Of a stretch of 64,000 nucleotides of DNA, positions 1 through 11,900 are shown piece by piece (position 1 is the first letter of the stretch; each line of letters opens with the position of its first letter). The notes beneath the pieces were generated by a model that was given only the letters and a program-made list of their open reading frames with translations, had not been told where the DNA came from and did no database searches. This DNA comes from Diabrotica undecimpunctata (taxonomy: Eukaryota; Arthropoda; Insecta; Coleoptera; Chrysomelidae): NCBI RefSeq assembly GCF_040954645.1, contig NC_092808.1, forward strand, positions 82,771,889-82,835,888. The letters run 5' to 3'. The position numbers and the translations under genes were made by a program.

Positions 1-1631
1 GATCTCTGCAATTAATACTGTATGTTTCACTGTGGTCTGGCCAATGGATACTGACATATTAGCCTCGCCATATGTATTAATTATCTCACCAGTTGCTGTT
101 CTAAGCTTTACTGTTGCAGGCAATAATTTAAGATGGCCTCGTACTACTTCTGGCCGTGCAATAGTTCCCGTTGCACCTGTATCTACCAAAAACGATCTAC
201 TTTTATTATTGATACGACCCTCTATGTACAAGCTATGAATTCCACCTGAGGACGTAATGTTCACAGTTACTATGGGGGCTGTGTTTCTCGAGGTCCGCAG
301 TTGCCCCTTGTTGTCGACCCGTTCTAGTTTTCTGACTGTTGTATTATTTTCTTGCAATTTACGACGAATGTGACCTACGTCGTTACCATTCCAACATCTG
401 GGTTCACGTCTCTTCGGCATCATGTCACGAACTACTTTCCGTACGATTTCCTCCAGACGTTTCTCGTTTTGTTCGTCGCTCTCTTCAGAGGTTCGTACTC
501 GATAGCTCCGTGAAGCTTGACTAGTTGTTTCATGTTCTAAGGCAATAGCGAGCGCTTCATCTAAAACTTTCGGTCTTGCTAGTCGTAAAGCTTTCTGTAG
601 TTCAATGTCTCTTAACCCATTGACGAAGGCATCTACAGCAATTTCTTCCAAAATGTTGTCTGGTACTTCCGGATAAGCCAACCGCACTATACGAGCAACA
701 TCTGCTTCAAACTCTTGCAAACTCTCACTTGCTCGTTGAATTCTACTTCTTATTTGTACTTTGTACACTGGTTGTAGATGGGCATCTCCGTAACGTTTGT
801 CTAGTCGAGTAAACAAGGTCTGGTAACATTTTTCTTGACCCTTAGGAATTGATCTTAGGATATCCGCAGCATCACCTCGTAAAGCAGCAGTCAAGGAAAC
901 AGCTTTTTCTTGTTCTGTCCAATGATTGGCTGTCGCAATAGCTTCAAATTGTCTAAGGTATATGGACCAAGAAGACTTTCCATCAAATGGTGGCAATTTG
1001 AATCTCATATTATGTGTCGTTTCGTCTCTAGGTGATTCTTCTTTCACTACCGGATCTAAGGCTATTGTGTTAACTGGTGGTGGCACTTTTATATTAGTTA
1101 TCATGCTCTCTAACTGTTTGATCTTCTCTTCTACTTTATCGAATGTTCTTGTGACTTCTTCAAATTTGTCATTGTTTTGATTACATACTTCGTCGAATCT
1201 TCTAGACATATTTTCGAATTTCTCGTCGTTTTGTCTAGCTATTTCTTTAATAGTTTGAGACGTTTCATTGAATCTTTCATCATTCTTTCGAGAAGATTCT
1301 TCAATCATTTGAGACGTTTCATTGAATCTTTCATCATTCTTTCGAGAAGATTCTTCAATCATTTGAGACGTTTCATCGAATCTTTTGGAAACAGTCTCGA
1401 ATTTATCATCATTTTTTTAGAAGATTCTTCAATTTTTTTAGAAGTTTCTTCTATCTTCATTAAAACTGCTTCTTCCGCTGACTGAAACTGGAATGTCTCT
1501 GGGTCATCTCCATTCTTGTTAAGAACATTCTTTAGTCGTTCTTGGAGTATCTTCTTGGACCCGCTGCAGTCTTCATCGCGTTCTTCCAGTTGCTCACGCA
1601 ACTGTTTTACTGAAAGTTGTACTAGCAACAT
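1..1631 (-). pseudogene. Ty3/gypsy-type gag and start of protease, 5' part of an element running off the left edge
   Basis: Read on the minus strand from 1631, the first ~90 codons (to 1359) give a SAP-like N-terminus (VKQLREQLEERD) and a charged coiled coil. A run of seven A/T at about 1412-1418 shifts the frame. The next frame continues through coiled-coil repeats into a gag core (FKLPPFDGKSSW at ~990, EKAVSLTAALRGDAADIL at ~870) and on to a region just after 420 where a CCHC knuckle is expected. Only CW...GH remains there, so two cysteines are missing. At 210-170 comes the retroviral-type aspartic protease motif FLVDTGAT. Reverse transcriptase and integrase would lie left of the window. 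The gene follows its own LTR and primer-binding site (1775-2075). Family assignment rests on the gag-protease layout; the frameshift makes it a dead copy. Confidence 0.85.
1207..1386 (-). repeat. 54-bp tandem repeat inside gag (18-residue coiled-coil units)
   Basis: Near-identical 54-bp units start at 1261 and 1315, with a diverged unit before (from ~1207) and a partial one from 1369. On the minus strand each encodes an 18-residue unit of the type ETSQMIEESSRKNDERFN. The unit length keeps the frame, so the repeats lengthen the gag coiled coil without breaking it. Confidence 0.8.
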
Positions 1632-1774
1632 CTTTGGTCAGGCACACACGTACTTTTTAAATGTTCTTTCGTACAAAGGACACTACCGAACTACGCGGAT
1701 GTTCCCGACGTACAATACTTTTCAAAAGTTCAAAAGTCTTTTTCAAAAGTCACTGCTGAATTTATTTCTTTTTA

Positions 1775-1791
1775 CTCACACCGTAACACCA
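1775..1791 (-). other. tRNA primer-binding site of the left gypsy element
   Basis: Two bases inside the LTR edge, the minus strand reads TGGTGTTACGGTG. Its complement on the plus strand ends in ACACCA, as the 3' end of a mature tRNA would. This supports minus-strand DNA priming from a tRNA and fixes the orientation of the element. I cannot name the tRNA with certainty. Confidence 0.6.
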
Positions 1792-1793
1792 AC

Positions 1794-2071
1794 TGTAGCG
1801 TGATTAAATAAAACGAGCGGTTCGAATTTATATACATATATTTATTTATAACTTTACAGTTCGGTAGTATCTTAACGACTAAACTACTTCTAACATTGTT
1901 ACCTATATATACTACAGTTACTAGGTTCGAGAATATTCTGGCGTTGTCCCACCTCTAATTCGCCTACGTGACCGGTTATTCTCTCTCGCACTCGATACAC
2001 AGAGAAGCTTCTGGAAGGGTATTAGAGATGCAATGCAACCGTTACCTGGGCCATCTCGAAAGCATGTTCGT

Positions 2072-2075
<4 letters not shown>
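1794..2075 (-). mobile_element. 5' LTR (282 bp) of the left Ty3/gypsy element
   Basis: On the minus strand it starts TGTTACGAACATG and ends GCTACA, so it has TG...CA ends. It is followed by a 2-nt gap and a primer-binding site, then gag. A TATA-rich stretch (about 1825-1850) lies upstream of the gag side and could act as promoter. The outer edge abuts an (AT)n run, so no target duplication can be read. The matching 3' LTR lies outside the window. Confidence 0.7.

Positions 2076-2102
<27 letters not shown>
2076..2102. repeat. (AT)n microsatellite
   Basis: Uninterrupted AT dinucleotides directly against the outer edge of the LTR. Confidence 0.95.
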
Positions 2103-2103
<1 letters not shown>

Positions 2104-2109
2104 GGGCTG

Positions 2110-2400
2110 ATAAGAATATGATAATACCTTAAGCATTATATGCCAGTGAAACATGGACGATAAACACATTCAAACAAGTTATGCTCTAAGTGTTTGAAAA
2201 ATTTATTGCGAAAAAATTTGGGGGAAAACAATGGAAGATTGAAATGGAATTCGGATGTGGATAAACAGACCAAATATAGAATTGGAGAAGCTGTATCCAG
2301 AATAAAATATTGTAGGGATCATAAAATCACAAAAACTGAGATGGTTGGGACCTATACCAAGGATGCCAAACGCGAGATTACTCAAAAGAATACTAACCAT
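2110..2400 (+). pseudogene. LINE reverse transcriptase C-terminal remnant
   Basis: Translation in shifting frames gives YASETWTINTF, then FEKFIAKKFGG, and finally LRWLGPIPRMPNAR. This order (SETWT, then FERKI, then RRLQWLGHV.RMP) is characteristic of the C-terminal end of insect endonuclease/reverse-transcriptase LINEs. Many stops and frameshifts show an old copy. No 5' part is present. Confidence 0.6.
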
Positions 2401-2459
2401 TCCATTCTTAAATGTTCAACATCACTCCATTTCGCAAACAAAATGTTGACGAAATGACA

Positions 2460-4140
2460 TTTTGACGGATTGTTAACAACACATGCCATTTTTAAGTCAC
2501 GATACTTAAAATCACAGTCAAGGAAATGCTCGGTGTGAGATTTACAAACATAACTAACATTGCAGTACCTCAGTTGAGTGATCGTAATTTTAATTAAACA
2601 AGTGTATTTATAATAAAATAAAAGAAAAATAGGTTTTTAATAGTTTATTTTGAATATTTTGAAAATTATTATCGAAATCAAAAATAATTTCTCAACATCA
2701 TTCAATAGACCCTGCTAAACAAAAAACCCTAAATATCTGCATATCTGTAAATTTTATATTAATTTAAACCATACTCTAAAATTAATATTAAATAACTCGG
2801 CATTGATTTCTGTCTGTTTTTTTATTCCTTATAATTCTTCTTTTAGATTTTGTAAATTCAAACAATATTTGTTATATATTTTTTTTAGCTTTTTTTAACT
2901 TTAATTTTAGTATTCAGATAATATAAATTTGTTTTATATTTATATAAATAATATAGTTTTTCTTATTACTAGATTATTGTTTTTATTATTATTGTATGGT
3001 TAAGATACATGAGATACATGACCTCATATACCCAATACTTGAAATGTTAATATTTTATTCTAATTTCAATGTTTTTATAATTTTTCGGTTCTACATAATT
3101 TACAGTAAAATTAAGTTCTTTGTTAATAAATGCATTACTAGTTTGCTTTTACAAATAGTTCTCATAAAGGCTATTACCAATATGAGACTAAAATTTCAGG
3201 GTAATCTAAGAAAAAGAAGATATTTAAGGATTTTTGTTTAACATTATTAAAAATGACTATTTTAGGCATATTCGATTGTTTATATAATAAACATGTCAAA
3301 AAAATTAGGTATATATACCTATTCAATTTCGCTAGTTAATTAATAATTATTGGTTCCATTTTTAAAGTTTACATATTTCGACCAATGTGTGTAAATACAA
3401 ATTGTCGGATACTATATATTTATTATTGTACTAGGATATTAAATTTTTTACAAGTTTTTAAAATAATTATATTTATAATACATTTCAAAAAAGTTGGTTA
3501 CTACTTAATCAATAATACTATTCACATTATAGGCAACGGAACTTTCGGTATATATTTGAATTAATAAAACTAGATAATATATAATTTTAAAAATTATTAT
3601 ACCTAGTCCCCGCAGGCTAAGAAGAACCACACCAAATTATCATATTCGTTCCACTCCAACCTGAATGTGTACACACCGATCTCTACACGACATTTTATTA
3701 GGAATATGCCCCCATAACTGCATGAAACATTCAGAAATACTTAAAATGTACGTTGTTGGTTCGTCCTAGCTAGCGATTACTATACAAAGGGATATATTTT
3801 TTGAAATTTGTTGACTGATTGCTGGATGATCATAATGTATTTTTTTAGTTTCAGCCCAATGATACTAAGTACTACAAAAATGAACTACCCTTATATCTCA
3901 AGTACTGAAAGGAACATAATATGTATGTGTATTTGAATTTATATTTTAAGACATTTATTTATATAAATAATAATTGGTACAAAAGAAAAAATTAAACATA
4001 AATTACCAATACAATAAGTCATACTTAATAGTACCGGTGGTAAGTACATATTCTGGATAAAATGTGACTTAATTTTTTACTTGTTTACTTTTAAAACTTT
4101 TTAACCTAAACTAGACTTGTGATTTTGGGAATCGTTGTGT
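2460..4140. other. AT-rich intergenic DNA, no gene seen
   Basis: No open frame shows recognisable residues. At 3600-3780 the composition rises and the minus strand reads LWGHIPNKMSCRDRC in one frame, which may be the worn 3' end of another LINE. I cannot support more than that. Confidence 0.5.

Positions 4141-4145
<5 letters not shown>

Positions 4146-4206
<61 letters not shown>
4146..4206. repeat. (TA)n microsatellite
   Basis: About 30 uninterrupted TA units. Confidence 0.95.
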
Positions 4207-4210
<4 letters not shown>

Positions 4211-4619
4211 ATATACACTACTATATCATACTGATTATTAAATTTGCGTTAGGTAGTTATGAATAGGATCTAAACTATCGTCCACTAGCAGTTTTTCAAC
4301 GATATGTTACTTTGTTTTGATTTAAAATATCTGTTGTATCATAGAGAAGTTAACCTGAACATTATAACTACAACTTAATTTAAAAGCAGAATAGACACAC
4401 AGCTTATGGTACCGACAGGTACAGGCAATTGAAAAAGGTAGGAGACACATTAAGACCTACGCTATGTCGTTTATTCAATAAATATTTAGTCAAGTCATAA
4501 AAATAGTCAACAATATAAGAGAATAAACAAAGAAAGAAAATTAAACAGAACACTACAATAATTGGTATTAATAAAGATCCAACTAGATGTAAATTAAAAA
4601 GCGATGGAGTCAGCATTAA

Positions 4620-5000
4620 GCAGGTAACGAAAAAATAATACCTAAAGATTTTGCTAGTCTACAGCTATGGAGATATGCATCTGAGGATAATACTCTGGGA
4701 CGTTTAATAAAAAATGAGAGAAATTTATTGACTTTCACTTCTAAGAAATAAAATTTATTTAATATTTGAGTCATGTCTCAAAACAACAAGGAAAAAATTA
4801 ACAAACAGTAGAAGTATCAGTAGGAAAGCTAGAAGATAAACGCGGAGCATGAGATGAAGGATTTCCTGGCTGAATAATCTACGTATGTGGTTCAATACAA
4901 AAACCACAAATATTTTCAGAGCAGCAGTATGCAAAATACATATTGCCACGATGGTCGCCAACATCCGAAACGGATAGGCACAACAAGAAGAAGAAGTATT
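4620..5000 (+). pseudogene. LINE C-terminal remnant (ISWLNNLRMWF type)
   Basis: Across two frames the plus strand reads YLSHVSKQQGK, SVGKLEDKRG, then RRISWLNNLRMWF and FRAAVCKIHIATMVANIRNG. This matches the usual end of insect LINE ORF2 proteins (YLGHV.R, then GK..GKR..GRR..SWL.NLR.W, then FRAA..K..IA.MIANLR). The stop is about where such proteins end. It is a decayed 5'-truncated copy. Confidence 0.6.
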
Positions 5001-5009
5001 GGCAAACGG

Positions 5010-5650
5010 TACAAGCGATCGAATAGAAACTTTCCATATATCCATTAGTCAATCTACTAATGAACAAGCATGTCTTAAAGAGAGGAAAAAGAAAGAGAAC
5101 ATTTTTATTTTATCAAATATTTATATGTTGTGTATAATTTACTAAACTTTTGTTTTGCTTTGATACATTATTATTGGTATTTAAGAAGGAAGATAAAAGT
5201 AGATTTAAAACAGCCTGGTAATTGTCTTCGCCAGAAGTTTATATGCGTTTCTGTATAATATATTTTACAATGAAAAAAAATTGGTATTTTCTTAAGTAAA
5301 TTATCGTCCAAGTTTTTTGAGAAAACAGTCTACAATTATACAAAAACTGAAGTTTATTTTAACGCTTCTACTTTTGTTAATTATGTATTGAATTTAAGAG
5401 ACCAATAAATTAAGAATAAATTTGGAAAATGAGTCTGCTATATGGTAGTTTCTTTGTTGCAAGTTTAAGTGTAATATATATAATTACATATTTTTTTGTA
5501 AACTATAGTAATATGACAGTTTAAAGTTACCATGTTTAATTTAGATGCTACACATTTCGAATTTGTAGCATATTATGAACCTAGCATCCCTATATTAAAG
5601 CTTGAGCTTTGAAGATAATTTAGGGATTATAAATAGATGAATGTTTGATT
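5010..5650. other. AT-rich DNA downstream of the transporter, no gene seen
   Basis: Lies 3' of the transporter on the minus strand. It probably includes the end of its 3' UTR; nothing else is recognisable. Confidence 0.4.
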
Positions 5651-5651
5651 T

Positions 5652-5657
5652 TTTATT
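5652..5657 (-). terminator. Polyadenylation signal AATAAA of the transporter gene
   Basis: TTTATT on the plus strand gives AATAAA on the minus strand, 22 bases past the stop codon at 5679. It is the nearest canonical hexamer; further T-rich hexamers lie downstream. Confidence 0.5.
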
Positions 5658-5678
5658 CAAATTTTATAATTTTTTTTT

Positions 5679-7024
5679 TTAGTTTTCGCAATCTCCTTTT
5701 TTATTTTCTACGTGAGTTCCTTTTAAAATCATTTGTATCTCTTCCAAAGTTTTACCCTTTGTTTCAGGTATAAATATGTAAGTAAATCCAGCGGCTATGA
5801 AGCAGCTAAACGAAAAAACGTAGAAGGGATATTGTAATCCAAAGTGTTGAGTTAATCTTTGATATACTTGTAAAGATAGTAATGAAGCTATAACATAAAA
5901 TCCATCTGCAATTGTCATACCGAAAGCCTTCATTTTAGTGGGAAATAGTTCGGCTGTGAGCACTATGGGTACCATACCCAGACCTAATTTAAAAGTTAAA
6001 GCATAGAGCATAACGCACACAATTGGAATCCAACTATAACTGGAAGTATCTGATCCACCATTTTTTAAACTGAAGTAAATTGCTAAAACGAGTAAACACA
6101 ACCCAGCTAACAAACTAGAGGTAATAAGTAAAGTTTTTCGACCATACTTATCTATAGTGAGGCAAGCAACTGACGCTGCCATCACCATTATAGCTGAAAA
6201 TAAAATCGCAGCCATTCGTGGCTGTATATAAATAGATCCAGCAGCGTCAAGAATAACATGAATGTTCATAAGTAAAACGCTAATGCTACTAAAATGTTGA
6301 GCTGCATTTAATAAGCCCATGATAAATATAGCTCGACGGTTGCTAGGAACTATAAAGAGATCAAAGATTCTACCTCGTTCTGATTTCTGCCGATCTACTG
6401 CTACCTTAATACTTTCTAATTCTTTTTCTATATCATGACCTTTTTTTCTTAACCTTTTTAGAGACTGAAGGGCTTCGTTTGGTTTGTCTTTATACAGTAA
6501 ATAATACGGACTTTCTGGCATAAAGGGAAAAATTATAAGTTCTGTTAAAGCTAAAGATCCTCCCAAAACACAATGAGCATAAAAAGGAATAAAAGGCGCT
6601 ACAGAATAAATTATAAGAATACCGACAAGCATCATAAGATAAATTAAACTGCTTAAAAAACCCCTTATTTTCTGTTCAGCTATTTCAGCAATATACATTG
6701 GCGTAGCTACAAAAGCCATATTTCCTGCTGATCCTGCAAATGCTCTAGCAACAAATATGTATTCTACTCTAGGAGCTACAGCCGTTACTATCCAAATAAT
6801 TATGGTCACAAATGAAGCTAAAAGAATGGATTTTTTTCTACCAATTTTGTCAACTAAATATATGGTTATCCAAAGTCCGGAAAAAGATCCAAGCATTAAT
6901 AAGTTTTCTAGCCATTCTGCCTGTGTGTTTGTAACTTTGACTGGAGAATTGGGTCCTTGAAGAATTGGTAATACAGGTGCTGTCCATCCATATTGCATTC
7001 CATCGCTGATGGCAGTTAAAGTTC
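5679..7024 (-). CDS. Tret1-like: Facilitated trehalose transporter Tret1-like, exon 3 (most of the protein)
   Basis: This exon encodes about 447 of an inferred 487 residues of a major-facilitator sugar transporter, which would move trehalose or another sugar across the plasma membrane. Visible family signatures, numbered on the full model: DKIGRKK at ~98 in the loop between membrane segments 2 and 3; EIAEQKIRG at ~152; PESPYYL at ~209; a charged central loop to ~260; DKYGRKT at ~331; AELFPTKMKAFG at ~397; and PETKGKTLEEIQ at ~459 near the end. Hydrophobic segments fit twelve membrane spans. The exon opens after an AG at 7025-7026, and the split glycine codon joins exon 2 to read LAGTLTAISDGMQYGW, a typical Tret1 first-membrane-segment sequence. 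The frame is intact, so the gene is probably functional. Exact substrate is not provable from sequence. Confidence 0.93.
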
Positions 7025-8210
7025 CTAAAATATAATTATTTCATTTAACAACAATATAATATGATATAAATTTAGAAATGTTTAATTTATATTAAATGTT
7101 TCTTTATTCGACCTACAATATTCCGTTTCAAAGCTCTCGCTAATAGATGAATCTTGATATACAGAAATTTAAACCCTTTAAGGCATTATTGTCATGTGAC
7201 AGATCAAAACCTCTTATGACTAGTATTTTTTAAATTTTATTTTTTTACGCCAATGAAATAAAAAATAATATCTTATTCTATTATGAGTAGATTCGTTAGA
7301 TTCCATTATTATAGATTTTTTTATTGTAAATTCTTATCTAGTAAACACGTTTCAAATTTTAATGAGCAAATATAATTTAGGGTATATTGTATAATGACAA
7401 AACACCGATTACGAAAGCTTTAAACCCTTAATATTAATTTTATTCAAAATGAAACCTATCTTTCTTGCTTATGTTAATATTGGTTTTTAATAGTTGATTT
7501 ATTAAAGCAACTGGACCTCAGCTGATAAGAAAATAATAAAAAAACTTTTAAATGTAAACTATTTTATACCAAAATATATGAAATACAGAACAGAAAATGA
7601 GTAAAATCCAAAATCAATAAAGAAAATAGGAGATCCCTGCAGAAATTCACGTCAGTAGATAATCAAAAACTCAAAACGCACTAAAGTTAAAGCTATTCTA
7701 CGAAAACTAAAACATAAAAAATATGCAAGAATAAATGAAATTGTAGCTGAAATGATAGTAGCCGACACATATATGCGACACAACTTGTTTGACATCTTAT
7801 GTCTGTAAATCTAAGGTATTGTTACGATAAATAATGACGTGTCATATGACTCAAAACTGTAAATATATTATGACTAATTCTTTTCTACTTCTAGTAATTT
7901 CGGCGCTCAGTTGAAAGACCTGTTTACCGGAATTATGATGAGTCACCCACGATTCGAAATTTCCAGGCAGGCCGAATAAAACCAGTCTGAGCTCTTCGAT
8001 GGGATCGCCGCAATTCTCGAATAGCGGGATTTTATATTTAAAGAGGAATTTTGTTGTAAACAGTAACAGTTATGGTATAATTTCACTATTTGAGAGAGTG
8101 ATTCATCGTTTAAAGGCGCAGAAATGCGGAAAGACTTATGAAAATCCAGTGATGTACACTCACTTCAATTTTAACGTTAATTATATTTTATTTTTCAAAT
8201 TTCGTTCGAA

Positions 8211-8760
8211 ATAGGCCACAATATATTTATTTACAAGTTTTTACTGACGTTTCGATCTCTATATCCAAAGACCGCTTTCAAAGATATAAATGATAGTTAT
8301 ATTTATTTTATTTGTTTATTATTATATATTTTTATAATCTTATATTGTTTATTTTCTTCTTTTTTTCTATCTTTACAAACGGAATAGAGATCAAAACGTC
8401 AGTGTATTAAACATGTAAATAGATATATTGTGGTTTATTTCCAACCTTCTCCCCAAAAATATAGAATGCCACAAACAAGAAGCTATAGAAAATTAAATAA
8501 TATCTGTCATTTGTATGTTTGAAAACGGTCTCTTTATAGAGATCGAAACGTCCGTAAATTAAACATTTGAATAAATATATTGTGGCTTATTCCCAACATT
8601 ATTTCTAAAAATACAGAACGACAAGCGAAAAGCCATAGAAAATAAATATTACTATCATTTGTATAATTGAAAACGGTCTCTGGATATAGATATCGAAACG
8701 TCAATAAATAAACACATGAATAAATATTTTGTGGGTCATTCCCTACATTCCCCTAAAAAT
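8211..8760. repeat. ~150-bp repeat array with hairpin plus GAAACGTC motif
   Basis: Units each contain a hairpin (for example TCTC/GAGA arms), then CGAAACGTC, an A/T-rich stretch with AAACAT, then ATATTGTGGCTTATTCC and a conserved AAAAGC tail. Motif positions: minus strand at 8246-8282, plus strand at about 8375-8401, 8521-8553 and 8662-8698. The plus-strand spacing is about 150 bp. The first unit is inverted, so the array starts as a foldback and goes on as direct repeats. The same set occurs at 56680-57250. Confidence 0.75.
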
Positions 8761-9229
8761 ACAGAATGCCCCAAACAAAAAGCTATAAAAAACAAGTAAT
8801 TTTGCAGAAAGTTTACTGATACCAACCGGCTGTCGCGGAAGTTACGCTAAAACGTCTTTTGACGTGACCCGTCCTTAAAGAATTACACAATGAAATTTGT
8901 TTAAAACAAATTTTAAGACAGTTTCCACACCACCCCAGAGGTATGTCTTGTGGCGCGTTACATTTTTTAAATGGGTGTTCGCCAAGAGCCATATTATCCT
9001 ATTAAATAAAATGAACAAAACACTTAAACAGTATAAAACAAAACAAAATAAAATCCTATAAAACAAAATAAAATTCTATAAAAACAAAATAAAAATAATG
9101 TTTGATGTAACAAAACATTGTACTATTCTATTTAAACACAAACACTATACACACTTACTATGTTCTTCTCGTTTTTTTTTGTTTTTGGTTTTTTTTATGC
9201 TGATGTTCTTATTTAACTATTAGAAAATA

Positions 9230-10480
9230 TTACTCGCTGTCTAAATCTGAAGATGCAGTGCTGCTATCGCTGTCATTATCTTCACCACCTGGTGTAATTA
9301 TAATTGGCTCTAGTAAAACTTCGATATGAGTGTCAAGTTCCCACATACGATGTTCTTCTTTAATTATGTGGCCTACACATTTAGCCCATTTCTCTGGAGT
9401 TACATGGAGGATTGCTTGAATCAAAAGTTTCTTAATTTCGTTTAATTTGAACGTTTTGTTATTGCGTGCTACTTCTCCTTTCACTTGCGCCCAGATAAGT
9501 TCAATGGGATTAAGTTCGCAATGATAAGGTGGTAGACGCAGAGCTTTGACACCATAATCTTTTGCAGTTTCATCTACAGCATATTTAAGATATTCACTTT
9601 TCCTTAACCGTGATGTCAACTAGCTAAATTTTGAGCATTGATTCTTCGTATGCAATCCCCTTTTCTGTAAGCCATTCTTGAATCCTCCCTTTTAATTTCT
9701 TTCATAATTACCTGTTTTTTCGACTCAAATTGAAAAAAAACCATCATCAAGAAACCCTGTATCACTTCCTATATGGGTGATGATTAAACGCCGTCCCTTT
9801 CCTGATGGAGCTTTTAATCCTGTAGATCAGCCTTCTATAAATGCTTCGCGTCTACTTTTGACATTGAAATCTTGCCAAACTTTTCCAATTGTATGACCTT
9901 CGTTAATCCAGGTTTCATCCAAATAACATATTTTGCGTCCAGTGCTGCGAATTTTGCGTATTTCTTCTAAATATTTTCTTCTCCACACAATAATTTTATT
10001 TTTTTTTCTAATAGCATACTTTTTTTTGTTGAGTTTTACATATCAAAAGTTTATTTCGCGCATGGTCCTGATTAAGACTCTACGAGATATCTTGGGTAAG
10101 GAGTCATTGGTTTCGAGCTCTTGAGAAATATTTTTCAGTGTCGGAATTTCACTCCGAAAATAAAATGAATGAATTTTTCGACCTTTGTATATAATATTCC
10201 TTGTCTCGTCATCCAAAACAATGCTTTTCCTACCTCTAGTTTTACCTTTTTCTTGCTTTTTATTTTCCGATGTATTTTCCGAAGTACACGATAAATACAG
10301 ATAACGGATACTTTTGTTAAACTGCTACAAATGTCGACCGCTTGGCTAACATTTAATGCGATTTTTCTGCCGACAATTCCTTCATAAACGTTTCGTATCA
10401 TTACCTTCTCTTCACACGTTAAATTTTCCGTCTCTTTTGCGGCTTTTAATTTTTTTAATCAACATCAGAATTTTGCTGTC
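9230..10480 (-). pseudogene. IS630/Tc1-superfamily (DDE) transposase remnant, copy 1
   Basis: N-terminal helix-turn-helix part near 10400-10260: MIRNVYEGI, ALNVSQAVDICSSLTKVSV, IYRVLRK. The first catalytic region (~9890-9930) is damaged. The C-terminal part (9619-9230) reads YGVKALRLPPYHCELNPIELIWAQVK, where NPIE should carry the catalytic glutamate, and ends in an acidic serine-rich tail. Between KTGNY (~9715) and IQEWL (~9685) about 60 codons holding the second catalytic aspartate are missing. It is therefore inactive. Motif order is that of the DDE_3 type. Confidence 0.75.
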
Positions 10481-11454
10481 TTCTCTTGGAACAACTCGGT
10501 TTTTCGTCGAACTCCAATAAAACTCAAACCAAATAATCACAGAATATAACTAAAAATTTACTATAAAATGACAAACTATAACACTCGTATTATCAATAAC
10601 ACGTTTTATCAATAACACAAACTTATCGCATAAAATATATTCATAAAATGCAACACATGTCCTACCCTCAGAAACGCCAATGTAAATGAACTGTTGTTGA
10701 TGGGCACTTGCTCGACAATAACTAGTTTTACGGCTTTCTGTGGGTCGGAATTGAAACGGAGTTCCGTCGCTAATTCCAAAGTTGCCAAACGATTGAAAAA
10801 TATTGTTTTAAAATATCGATTTTTATTTTATAAATTTAAATATGTAACGAAACGGAACATATAAATAAAATTTATTTAGTTACAATTTTGTGCTTAAATT
10901 TTTACTATTGAAAAAATCATGTTTTTTGGTATTTGTATGACGGTAATAATCGCTGCGTGGAAGAATACAGGTTTTGTATGACCATAATTACTACTTGTGA
11001 ACCAGAATTGGCTACACTGTACCACAACTCCTGGTCAGTTTTTCTATAGAGAAGCACAAATAAATATGCTGCTTATATATTGTGTAATTGCTTATGAGAA
11101 AACACAAATTGCAATTGAGAAAACGGGTAGTTTTCGAGGGCAGCTGTGTACATTTAAATTTGAGGATATTCAGCGTTTAAATGATGAATCACTCTACCAA
11201 ATAGTGAAATTCTACTATAGTTTTTGAAGATCGCGCTGCGTTTTAAAATGTAACGCACGTATTATAATAAATTATATAATTATTAGTGTAAGATAAATTA
11301 GTAATAAAGACTTTAATAAATTTGTAAGTCTTATAAATAGAACCTTTAAAATAATAAAGAAAAACAATAAATTAGAATTAATAAAAACATAATAGTATGT
11401 AAATGAAAACTTTGGCCGACCGAGAAATCTCTAAAAAAAAAGGCTAAAATAAAG

Positions 11455-11900
11455 TGCTCCAGCTACAAAGCAATAGCTCTTTTCTCTCATGCTAGCATGA
11501 TATTTCGAAATATATTTCACGAGAGACTTAAACACCTTAATAATTATTCAGAAATGTCTTGAGAACAAGCAGAATTTATTCCTAGATAAGGCACCCTAGA
11601 ACATATACTGAACATACCATAAATTATAAAAAAGATGCAGAATCCAACAAGTAAATTAAATATGTTTTATCGACTACTAAAAATCCTCTAATAAAATGTG
11701 GTGGAATAAACTTTGGAACACAATGACAGAGATGGGAGTACCACATCATCTCGTCCACTTTATTGGCGCATCTATAAGTTATTTGTACGCATGTAAGATG
11801 CATTTAAAGGCATCTCTACAAGTCAAAAGGGAGAGTTAAAAATAGCTTGACAAATAGCAGACAAGGCTGCATTTTTTCATCCATCCTATTTAATTTATCG
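11455..11900 (+). pseudogene. LINE reverse transcriptase remnant
   Basis: The plus strand reads AIALFSHASMIFRNIF, ERLKHL, EQAEFIPR.GTLEHILNI, then MGVPHHLVHFIGASI. These match reverse transcriptase blocks (RPISLLSHASKILLKII, QAGFRPGRGTREQI, MGVP.HLV.LI). There are many stops, and neither endonuclease nor C-terminal part remains. Confidence 0.65.

Larger units (their letters stand above)
8068..11222. mobile_element. TIR DNA transposon with decayed IS630/Tc1-type transposase, copy 1
   Basis: Left end (8079 onward) reads AATTTCACTATTTG, then AGAGTGATTCATCGTTTAAA. The right end (11211 back to ~11160, reverse complement) reads AATTTCACTATTTG, then AGAGTGATTCATCATTTAAA. Weaker similarity extends outwards (TATGGTA and TATAGTA), so the inverted repeats are about 45 bp. 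Inside are ~150-bp repeats (8211-8760) and a minus-strand transposase remnant. A second copy with the same ends and the same internal order lies at 56530-58620. The copies share the internal repeats, so the composite itself has moved. Target duplication is unclear. Confidence 0.75.

Noticed and set aside
8211..8760. CRISPR-like array
   Set aside because: Repeats are ~150 bp, diverged and partly inverted, in an insect genome inside a transposon.
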